DNA of 9,174 nt. It comes from Vicinamibacteria bacterium. Lineage in GTDB: Bacteria; Acidobacteriota; Vicinamibacteria; Fen-336; JAGNNV01. How positions within the stretch are numbered: position 1 is the first letter of the stretch; each line of letters begins with the position of its first letter. Below the pieces are notes generated by a model. That model was given only the letters and a program-made list of their open reading frames with translations, made no database searches and had not been told where the DNA came from. The stretch lies in contig JAENWE010000429.1 in the NCBI GenBank assembly GCA_016650185.1, positions 1-9,174 on the forward strand. The letters are read 5' to 3'. A program made the position numbers and the translations under genes. Positions 1 to 5,338 of this stretch are shown here, piece after piece.

Positions 1-90
1 CTCGAGTGTCTGGTCGGTCGAGTACCCGATTGACGAGAGCAGCGAAGACTCGACGAGGGTTACGCCCTCGCGGCCAAGATCCAAACACAT
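1..90 (-). CDS. KTSC-domain protein, N-terminal fragment cut by window edge
   Basis: An ATG at 90 opens a reading frame of 30 codons that is still open at base 1, so the C-terminus lies outside the window. The visible residues include VESSLLSSIGYSTDQTLE. This resembles the start of KTSC-domain proteins, which typically read V-x-SS-x-I-x-x-IGYD followed by a TLEIEF-like strand. KTSC domains are small (about 60-70 residues). They occur alone or fused to other domains, and their molecular role is not well established. The start is supported by a strong Shine-Dalgarno sequence, AAGGAGG at 106-100, nine bases upstream. The gene follows the DUF6788-type gene by 18 nt on the same strand, so the two are probably co-transcribed. 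The identification rests on about 18 residues and cannot exclude another family. Confidence 0.6.
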   Translation of the reverse strand, partial: MCLDLGREGVTLVESSLLSSIGYSTDQTLE

Positions 91-99
91 TCGATAGAG

Positions 100-106
100 C
101 CTCCTT
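100..106 (-). promoter_or_regulatory. Strong ribosome binding site for the KTSC-like gene
   Basis: On the minus strand AAGGAGG is a near-perfect match to the anti-Shine-Dalgarno sequence and sits nine bases before the ATG at 90. It lies just past the stop codon of the preceding gene (stop ends at 109). It is the strongest ribosome binding site I see in the window, and it is the main reason to treat the short edge frame as a real gene. Confidence 0.75.
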
Positions 107-108
107 CC

Positions 109-501
109 TCAGCGCTTTGGCTGGCTACGGCGGCGGCTTGCAGCGGAGCCGCCTTTCCTCCGCGCGGCCCGCCCTTCTTGGGATCCTTCGGCCCGCCGGA
201 GCCGCAGGATCTGCCTGTTGATGGCAGAAACCCTTTCAACCATCCCCCACCATCTCTTGTAGTTGGCAACCCACCGCTTTGCGAGTGGGACCAAGGTGGC
301 AGGCAGAGAGATCTGCTCGGTTCGGCCCCCAGCGAGGGTGACGCTCAAGTAGGTAGAGCGATGCTGATCCCCGCTCGCGCATCGGCAATTGGCCTTGCCG
401 CAACGAAGCTCGCGAACGAGAACGGTCCCCCGAAGGAGTTCCTCCGGTGGAGGCAACTCCTGCGTGGCGCGGCTTCGTCGCGCGAGGAGGCGGTCTTCCA
501 T
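109..501 (-). CDS. DUF6788-type small basic protein
   Basis: This is a small, strongly basic protein of 130 residues if it starts at the ATG at 501; a TTG at 540 would give 143. The conserved core follows an LRGTVLVRELRCGK segment and contains the two-cysteine motif CGKANCRC. It then runs through a strand/turn region (STYLSVTLAGGRTEQISLP) to a helix with RWVANYKRWW and a final helix near INRQIL. That order matches the DUF6788 family, which is often found near transposases and other mobile genes and has no established function. The C-terminal 30 or so residues are a low-complexity Arg/Lys/Ala/Ser tail. The CxxxxCRC pattern could bind a metal or nucleic acid, but this is inference. No transposase is visible in the window. 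I prefer ATG 501 because a promoter-like pair (540-512) overlaps the longer start and would place transcription just before 501. Confidence 0.72.
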   Translation of the reverse strand: MEDRLLARRSRATQELPPPEELLRGTVLVRELRCGKANCRCASGDQHRSTYLSVTLAGGRTEQISLPATLVPLAKRWVANYKRWWGMVERVSAINRQILRLRRAEGSQEGRAARRKGGSAASRRRSQPKR

Positions 502-511
502 GTCTTCCGGC

Positions 512-540
512 TTTATAACCGAAAGACATGCACAACGCAA
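512..540 (-). promoter_or_regulatory. Possible sigma70-type promoter for the DUF6788/KTSC pair
   Basis: Reading the minus strand, TTGCGT (540-535) is followed after 17 bases by TATAAA (517-512). The -10 box matches the TATAAT consensus at five of six positions, while the -35 box matches only its first three bases. Transcription would start around 506-504, only a few bases before the ATG at 501. This would give an almost leaderless mRNA and rule out the upstream TTG. The call comes from consensus matching alone. Confidence 0.3.
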
Positions 541-566
541 CCGGCGTTTATGGACAACAACGGGAA

Positions 567-589
567 CGTCGGAGAAAGGAAAACCGACG
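567..589. repeat. Inverted repeat / possible hairpin, 6-bp stem
   Basis: CGTCGG (567-572) and CCGACG (584-589) are perfect inverted repeats around an 11-base A-rich loop. It lies about 70 bases beyond the stop of the cysteine desulfurase and upstream of the DUF6788-type gene, so it could be a weak terminator for the former or an operator for the latter. In neither direction is it followed by a run of T, so an intrinsic terminator is not well supported. Confidence 0.3.
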
Positions 590-659
590 GAACTAATTCA
601 TGACTCGAAGGCCGTTGGCCGACGGAGCCCGCTTAACTCACCGGCATTGGGGCTAGCTG

Positions 660-1817
660 CTAGGGCCGTGCGCGCAGTTGATCCACGGCGAGGGTGACGG
701 CCTCAACGGTGTGGTCGATCTCATCGGCGGTGGTGCTCCGGCCAAGGGAGAATCGCAGCGACCCGTTCACTCTTTCCCTCGGCAGGCCCATGGCTTTGAG
801 GACGTGCGACGGCTCCGGCGAACCGGCGGCGCAGGCGGCGCCGGTCGATACCGCGATGCCTGCGAGGTCCAGAGCGATCAGAAGATCCTCGCCCGATACG
901 CCCTTGAATGAAAGGCTGCCGGTCGTCGCGATCCGATTTGCCTCAGACCCGTTCCGAGTCACCCGACCGGGTATCCCCTCGATCAGAGCCGTCTCGAGGC
1001 GGTTCCTGAGCCCTTCGATGCGCCTCGTGTCTTGAACCATCCGCGCTTGAGCGAGTTCAGCCGCTTTGCCCAAACCGACAATGCCGGCCACATTCTCCGT
1101 GCCGGCCCGCCGATTGCGTTCCTGCGACCCGCCGCGAATAAGGGCGGTCATTCTCGTTCCGCTTCGGACGTAGAGTGCGCCCGCCCCTTTCGGGCCGTGG
1201 ATCTTGTGGGCCGACACCGTCATCAGATCGACATCGAGGCTGACCACGTCGAGGCGCACCTTGCCGAGGCCCTGGACGGCGTCCGTGTGAATCAGCGCCC
1301 CCTTCGAACGGGCGAGACGAACGACGTCGGAAAGGGGCTGCAGCACTCCGGTCTCATTGTTCGCGAACATCACCGAGACGAGGGCGGTGGCCGCGGTGAT
1401 CGCCGCGTCGAGAGCATGCAGGTCCACGACTCCGGCGTCGCTCACTTTTGCGAGGGCTACGTGATGCTTGGAGCGATCGAGCCCCCTGGCCGTGTTCAAA
1501 ACGGCGTGGTGTTCGATGGTGGACGTCACGAGATCGGTCCGGGCCGCCTCGGTCGCCGCGCCCGCCTGTAGCGCTCCCACGATCGCGAGATTGTCCGCTT
1601 CGGTCCCGCTGCCCGTGAACACAATCTCCGAATCCCGAGCGCCGACGAGAGAGGCGACGCGGGCGCGGGCTTCGTCGATGGCGCCGCGGGCGCGCTGTCC
1701 GAAACTGTGCACCGAAGACGGATTACCGAAGTGGTCGCGCAGATAGGGCAGCATCGCATCGAGGACCTCCGGGTCGAGAGGCGTCGTGGCGGCGTGGTCC
1801 AAGTAGATGCGACGCAA
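660..1817 (-). CDS. Cysteine desulfurase, NifS/IscS type (class V aminotransferase fold)
   Basis: This is a PLP-dependent enzyme that removes sulfur from L-cysteine as an enzyme-bound persulfide, giving alanine. It supplies sulfur for Fe-S clusters or thiolated cofactors in the cytoplasm. The 385 residues are the normal length. The N-terminus has YLDHAATTPLDPEV. IEHHAV near 101-106 carries the histidine that stacks on PLP. SAHKIHGPKG holds the PLP lysine at about K205, and RAGTENVAG lies at 237-245. STGAACAAGSPEPSHVLKAMG near 324-344 carries the catalytic cysteine, about C329. The tail is short and lacks the long C-terminal extension of IscS, which fits a NifS-like or stand-alone member. The start is a TTG at 1817 whose product begins exactly as homologues do; no strong ribosome binding site is seen. 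It is the last gene of the minus-strand operon, 14 nt after the hydrolase. With no scaffold gene (iscU) beside it, I leave the symbol blank. Confidence 0.93.
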   Translation of the reverse strand: MRRIYLDHAATTPLDPEVLDAMLPYLRDHFGNPSSVHSFGQRARGAIDEARARVASLVGARDSEIVFTGSGTEADNLAIVGALQAGAATEAARTDLVTSTIEHHAVLNTARGLDRSKHHVALAKVSDAGVVDLHALDAAITAATALVSVMFANNETGVLQPLSDVVRLARSKGALIHTDAVQGLGKVRLDVVSLDVDLMTVSAHKIHGPKGAGALYVRSGTRMTALIRGGSQERNRRAGTENVAGIVGLGKAAELAQARMVQDTRRIEGLRNRLETALIEGIPGRVTRNGSEANRIATTGSLSFKGVSGEDLLIALDLAGIAVSTGAACAAGSPEPSHVLKAMGLPRERVNGSLRFSLGRSTTADEIDHTVEAVTLAVDQLRARP

Positions 1818-1831
1818 AGGTCTCAGGGGTC

Positions 1832-2896
1832 CTAGGCGAGGAAGTGCGGCCAGTCGGAAACGGGCGTGGTGGTTCGGACGATATGCATGCCCGCCTCTTG
1901 ATACCGGCCGAGAGCGTTTTGGGCCGCGTCGGTGAAATCGGCAAGGAACGTCCCGGGCTTGGCGGGGTCGGGCACGGCTACCGCGGACATGGCGTCTTCA
2001 ACGATATAGACACGCCGGGCGAGTTGCGCATCTTTCTCCAGGATCGCGTCGAGGAGGTCGTCAACTGAACTCTTGACGCAGTGGCTCGAGGCCTGGCCGG
2101 CGATGATCAAGCGGTCTTCCCGCAGCAGCGAGTCGATGAGCGCTCCGTTGCGGCTCGCGAGAGAGGCGCCGTCGTGAGTCAGCAGGACCTCGGGCGAAAA
2201 GACCGAGTAGTTCTCGGTGAGCGGGTGCAAGCCCTTGATCTCGACGCCGTTGCGGGCGCCCCGAGCGTAGGCATGGAAAAGGCGCGCCTCCTGAATGACG
2301 CCGGTGAGCGCATGCCCGTCGCCGCCGAGGAGCACGTGCGGCGGCCACAGATACAGGACGTATTTCCCTGCTTTTTCAAGGGATTCAGAGTAGAAAAGGA
2401 CTTGCCTGGTGAGCCAGTCCAGATCCAAAGCACCCACCGCCGCCACGATGTCCGGGTTGGGCCGGGCGTCGCCCGCGCGTATCTCGTCCCTGGAGAGAGT
2501 TCGATGGGGGGCGAGCGGAGCCCCCGCCCGATCCACCCAGAACGGCGCGAAGAAAATCTGGAAGGGGAGGTGCGAATCGAGGGTGCAGGTGATCTCGCTG
2601 ATCAATCCCAGGTTCTGGTAGATGAAACGGGCGATGCGGTCGTTGTCGTCCATGGCCCCGTGGCCGCTGTGGCCACCCACGAAGAGCGTCCCTTCCGGGA
2701 AGCAGAAGTCGCGCTGGACATCGATCAGGACCAGATGGTTCCTGTGCAGGTCCGACGCGGCGGGCAGAAGGTGGTTTTCACGACGGAACAGGCCCGCGGC
2801 CTCGAACAGGCTCTGGGCGTCAGGACGGAAGCCGAACTGGCGGGAGTGCTGCGGGTTGTAGTGAGCCGGGATCTCGGTCATGAATGTTTGGGCCAT
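1832..2896 (-). CDS. Large isochorismatase-fold cysteine hydrolase, nicotinamidase-like
   Basis: This belongs to the isochorismatase/nicotinamidase superfamily. At 354 residues it is much longer than a typical 180-210-residue nicotinamidase. Catalytic landmarks are present: D59 in VLIDVQRDF, a plausible lysine at K221 in EIKG, and the nucleophile C273 in GQASSHCVKSS. The nicotinamidase metal motif D-x-H-x3-H appears only in part: D107 and H109 are there (LDSHLPFQ), but the last histidine position is Q113. Extra length comes from an N-terminal lead of about 50 residues and an insert at about 120-215. The insert includes LWPPHVLLGGDGHAL and a region following FFAPFW. It sits 30 nt after the nicotinate phosphoribosyltransferase gene, so conversion of nicotinamide to nicotinate is the natural guess for its role. 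That function is inferred from context and fold. The ATG at 2896 is chosen; a second ATG five codons later (2881) is possible. Neither has a strong ribosome binding site. Confidence 0.85.
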   Translation of the reverse strand: MAQTFMTEIPAHYNPQHSRQFGFRPDAQSLFEAAGLFRRENHLLPAASDLHRNHLVLIDVQRDFCFPEGTLFVGGHSGHGAMDDNDRIARFIYQNLGLISEITCTLDSHLPFQIFFAPFWVDRAGAPLAPHRTLSRDEIRAGDARPNPDIVAAVGALDLDWLTRQVLFYSESLEKAGKYVLYLWPPHVLLGGDGHALTGVIQEARLFHAYARGARNGVEIKGLHPLTENYSVFSPEVLLTHDGASLASRNGALIDSLLREDRLIIAGQASSHCVKSSVDDLLDAILEKDAQLARRVYIVEDAMSAVAVPDPAKPGTFLADFTDAAQNALGRYQEAGMHIVRTTTPVSDWPHFLA

Positions 2897-2926
2897 TTAG
2901 ACGCTTCTGAAACGGAGAAGGACGGA

Positions 2927-4420
2927 CTAATCGAAGAGTCCATCGGGCGGAAGGTTGCGGAGCCGGAGCATCAGGTCTGATCTCATCTTGAACAGGGATT
3001 CTTCCAGGCCCACCGGATATACGTGAGGATTGACGAAACGCTTGATGCCGCCATGGACGTTTGAAAGCTCCTCTGCTACTCGATCCCTTACGGCTGCGAG
3101 GGGCTCGGGCTCGCAGACCAGGACGCCCTTGCGGAAAATGGGCTTCAACAGATCTTCGTACGCGTAGTCAGTTGTGAAGACGCGCCGACGGGTCATGTCC
3201 AGGGGGTCGATCATGAGGGGCGACGGTTCGTTCTTAGTGTCCGGATCCTCGTGCCAGATCATGTCGCCCGCGAATTCGGATCCGCTGGAAAATCGCCGAA
3301 CCTGCTGAATGCCCGGATTGGAGACCTTCGCCGCCTGTTCCGAGAGTTTCATGCGGGGATGCCACGGCCCGCCCGGATCTCTCACCGCGGATAATTTGTA
3401 CACGCAGCCCATGGCCGCCTGATCGTGACCGGTGATAAGCCTGGTGCCCACGCCCCAGACGGACACCCGGGCCCCCTGCTCGCGCAGGCTCGTGATGATG
3501 TTTTCATCGAGCTCGTTGCTGGCCACGATGGCCGCGTCAGGGAATCCGGCTTCGTCGAGCATGCGACGGGCCTCGATCGAGAGGTACGCGAGGTCGCCGG
3601 AGTCGAGACGAATGCCGCCCAGGCGATGGCCGGCGGCCTTGAGCGTCTTTCCCACTTCGATGGCGTGGGCGATGCCGTCCAGGGAGTGGAAGGTATCGAC
3701 CAGGAATACGCAATTGCCCGGGCTAGCCTTCGCGAACTGTTCGAAAGACTCCATCTCGCTCCCGAAGGCCATGACCCAACTGTGCGAATGCGTGCCTTTG
3801 ACCGGGATCCCGAAGAGCTTCCCGGCAAGAACGTTCGAGGTGGCGCTGCAGCCGCCAATGTAAGCGGCCCGGCTCGCGGCCAGGGCGCCGTCAATGCCCT
3901 GGGCGCGCCGAAGCCCAAACTCCATCACCGGATCGCCCCGCGCCGCGATCGCCATACGCGCGGCCTTGGTGGCGATGAGGGTCTCGAAGTTGACGACGTT
4001 GAGCAGTGGCGTTTCGATGAGCTGGGCGGCGATGATCGGCCCGCGCACGCGCACCAGAGGAGCCCCGGGAAACACGATCCGGCCCTCATCCACCGCGTCT
4101 ATGTCGCACTCGAGAGTCAACTCCCTGAGGTATTCGATGAAGCCCTCATCGAACAGCCGCGCTCCCTCCTCACCCAATAGCGTCCGGAGGTAGAGGAGGT
4201 CGTTGTCCTCAAATCGGAAGTTGGAGAGGAACTCCTTCGCCCGGGTTAGGCCGCAGGCCACCGTGAAACCGCCGCCGAACGGATTGTTGCGGAAGTAGAG
4301 ATGAAACACCGCTTCCTTCCGATACGAGCCGGTCTTCCAGTGGGCGTGGGCCATGGTGAGCTGGTAGAGGTCGGTCAGAAGCGCGAGGGACGGGCGGTAG
4401 AGCGATTCGAGTGCGTTCAT
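2927..4420 (-). CDS. pncB: Nicotinate phosphoribosyltransferase
   Basis: The enzyme joins nicotinate and PRPP to form nicotinate mononucleotide, the entry step of the Preiss-Handler NAD salvage route. The 497 residues fit the longer bacterial/eukaryotic form. The N-terminal signature LLTDLYQLTMA is at about 14-24. GTHSHSWVMAF near 209-219 includes the region of the phospho-accepting histidine (H211 or H213). GGIRLDSGDLAYL at 268-280 is the PRPP/phosphate-binding segment, and WGVGTRLITG is at 322-331. The frame stays open upstream to 4858, but that extension has no family similarity and overlaps the opposite-strand SAM hydrolase. The ATG at 4420 begins MNALESLYRPSLALLTDLY, as homologues do. 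No clear Shine-Dalgarno precedes it. It is the first gene of the minus-strand operon and diverges from the SAM hydrolase gene across 54 bp. Confidence 0.95.
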   Translation of the reverse strand: MNALESLYRPSLALLTDLYQLTMAHAHWKTGSYRKEAVFHLYFRNNPFGGGFTVACGLTRAKEFLSNFRFEDNDLLYLRTLLGEEGARLFDEGFIEYLRELTLECDIDAVDEGRIVFPGAPLVRVRGPIIAAQLIETPLLNVVNFETLIATKAARMAIAARGDPVMEFGLRRAQGIDGALAASRAAYIGGCSATSNVLAGKLFGIPVKGTHSHSWVMAFGSEMESFEQFAKASPGNCVFLVDTFHSLDGIAHAIEVGKTLKAAGHRLGGIRLDSGDLAYLSIEARRMLDEAGFPDAAIVASNELDENIITSLREQGARVSVWGVGTRLITGHDQAAMGCVYKLSAVRDPGGPWHPRMKLSEQAAKVSNPGIQQVRRFSSGSEFAGDMIWHEDPDTKNEPSPLMIDPLDMTRRRVFTTDYAYEDLLKPIFRKGVLVCEPEPLAAVRDRVAEELSNVHGGIKRFVNPHVYPVGLEESLFKMRSDLMLRLRNLPPDGLFD

Positions 4421-4450
4421 TTGTTGATGGTGGGAGCCCTTTGAGGAAAG

Positions 4451-4468
4451 TCTAGCTAGAATCGCTAG
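4451..4468. repeat. Palindrome with overlapping inverted repeat, candidate operator
   Basis: TCTAGCTAGA (4451-4460) is its own reverse complement. CTAGC at 4452-4456 is also repeated inverted as GCTAG at 4464-4468. Such dyads in a divergent promoter often bind a dimeric regulator, which is inference here. CTAG is generally an under-used tetranucleotide in many bacteria, so three copies within 17 bases stand out. No regulator gene is adjacent. Confidence 0.35.
4457..4462 (+). promoter_or_regulatory. Possible -10 box for the SAM hydrolase operon
   Basis: TAGAAT matches TATAAT at five of six positions. It ends 12 bases before the ATG at 4475, so transcription would start about five bases ahead of the start codon, giving an almost leaderless mRNA. 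This agrees with the lack of any Shine-Dalgarno sequence before that ATG. There is no good -35 box at 16-18 bases upstream, so the call is weak. Confidence 0.3.
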
Positions 4469-4474
4469 TAGACC

Positions 4475-5290
4475 ATGCCGAAGATTGTTGCCCTTCTCAC
4501 GGACTACGGAACGAGGGACCACTACGCCGGTTCCCTCCGGGGCGCGGTGCTGGCAGCGTGTCCCGACGCTCAGGTGGTTGACCTGACCCACCATGTTCCT
4601 TCGCACGCGGTTCGCGAAGCCGCCTTTGTCCTGCGCGCGTCGGTTCCGGTATTTCCGGCTGGCACCGCCTTCGTGGGAGTGGTCGATCCAGGCGTCGGAA
4701 CCATTAGGCGGGGTATTGCCATGCGGGCCGGCGGCTATCTGTTCGTGGGTCCTGACAACGGTCTGTTCAGCCTGATCCTGGTCGATCATCCGGAAGCCGA
4801 GGTGCGGGAACTCACGAATGCCGACCTCTTCCGAGCCTGCGTTTCGTCGACCTTTCATGGCCGCGACATTTTTGGCCCCGTTGCCGGCGCCCTGGTCCGG
4901 GGCACGCCGTTCGAGGATGTCGGGCCGGTCATCGACGACGCCGTTCGCTTCGAACTCAAGAACCCAGAGTACGTGGAGAAAGGCGTGTTGGAGGGCGAGG
5001 TCATCTACGTCGATACCTACGGAAATCTGGTTTCTTCGATCGGCGGAGCGGCCTGGCAGACTTTCGTCGAAGGCGCAAAGGGCGATCTCACAGAGATGGT
5101 GATCGAGGTGAGCCGGGTCATCCTCCCGGTGGTGACGACTTTCGGCGATGTCCCCGAGGAAGATGCCTGCGCCTACCTGGGCTCATCCGGTCGCATCGAG
5201 ATCGCGGTCAATCAGGGCTCTGCGGCCAAGCGCTTCGAAAGCTCGATCGGTTCCTCTGTGAAGTTGAAGCGTCTCTTCCGAGAGGTCTAA
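4475..5290 (+). CDS. S-adenosyl-L-methionine hydrolase (adenosine-forming), DUF62 / SAM hydroxide adenosyltransferase family
   Basis: Members of this family use an activated water to split SAM into adenosine and L-methionine; relatives use chloride or fluoride to make 5'-halo-adenosines. The 271 residues match the family length. Visible landmarks are the N-terminal LLTDYGTRDHY with D10, the VVDPGVGT segment with D71, R78 (R79 adjacent), and STFHGRDIFGP with H128. D71, R78 and H128 fit the Asp-Arg-His triad described for the hydrolases, with the same D-to-R spacing of seven. VGPDNGLFS at 91-99 and YVDTYGNLVSS at 178-188 are the usual substrate-pocket segments. The C-terminal domain is a beta-rich half. 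The triad favours hydrolysis over halogenation. It is the first gene of a plus-strand operon; the thiolase follows after 48 nt. The ATG at 4475 gives the canonical N-terminus (MPKIVALLTDYG). Confidence 0.92.
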   Translation: MPKIVALLTDYGTRDHYAGSLRGAVLAACPDAQVVDLTHHVPSHAVREAAFVLRASVPVFPAGTAFVGVVDPGVGTIRRGIAMRAGGYLFVGPDNGLFSLILVDHPEAEVRELTNADLFRACVSSTFHGRDIFGPVAGALVRGTPFEDVGPVIDDAVRFELKNPEYVEKGVLEGEVIYVDTYGNLVSSIGGAAWQTFVEGAKGDLTEMVIEVSRVILPVVTTFGDVPEEDACAYLGSSGRIEIAVNQGSAAKRFESSIGSSVKLKRLFREV

Positions 5291-5327
5291 GCGCGCTCAT
5301 TGCGCCCCATCAGTGCGCCCATGGCGC

Positions 5328-5333
5328 GAGGAG
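5328..5333 (+). promoter_or_regulatory. Ribosome binding site that sets the thiolase start
   Basis: GAGGAG lies five bases before a GTG at 5339. Upstream in-frame alternatives (TTG 5300, ATG 5321) have no comparable Shine-Dalgarno sequence, and this one would lie inside a gene started at either of them. Confidence 0.65.
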
Positions 5334-5338
5334 CTTCC

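Larger units (their letters stand above)
502..659. other. Short intergenic stretch between the accessory pair and the desulfurase operon
   Basis: No convincing gene lies here. It holds the promoter-like boxes at 512-540 and a 6-bp hairpin at 567-589. It also has a second copy of CCGACGG at 619-625 and a GGCC-GTT-GGCC repeat at 610-620. Local composition is more A-rich than the flanks (for example GGAGAAAGGAAAACCG around 571-586). It must contain the 3' end of the minus-strand operon whose last gene stops at 660, but I see no hairpin followed by a clear U-tract. Confidence 0.5.
4421..4474. promoter_or_regulatory. Divergent intergenic region, probable back-to-back promoters
   Basis: These 54 bases separate the start of the NAD-salvage operon (minus) from the start of the SAM hydrolase operon (plus), so both promoters must lie here or reach into the flanking genes. 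The stretch is noticeably less GC-rich than the coding sequence. It holds a perfect 10-bp palindrome (4451-4460) overlapping a CTAGC-N7-GCTAG inverted repeat (4452-4468). Neither flanking start codon has a recognisable Shine-Dalgarno sequence. No convincing -35 box was found in either direction. Confidence 0.6.

Noticed and set aside
54..70. Perfect inverted repeat CGAGGG-TTACG-CCCTCG as a terminator for the DUF6788-type gene
   Set aside because: It lies inside the coding sequence of the KTSC-like gene and has no T-run, so a coding coincidence is more likely.
1032..1571. 179-residue plus-strand frame inside the cysteine desulfurase
   Set aside because: Antisense to strongly conserved desulfurase sequence and rich in His/Arg/Gly, as shadow frames are; no motif seen.
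2081..2980. 299-residue open frame on the plus strand
   Set aside because: It is entirely antisense to the hydrolase and the end of the phosphoribosyltransferase gene, has no recognisable domain, and is a typical codon-bias shadow of GC-rich genes.
4421..4858. In-frame upstream extension that would make nicotinate phosphoribosyltransferase 643 residues long
   Set aside because: The extra 146 residues have no family resemblance and lie antisense to the conserved SAM hydrolase. The family N-terminus begins at the ATG at 4420.
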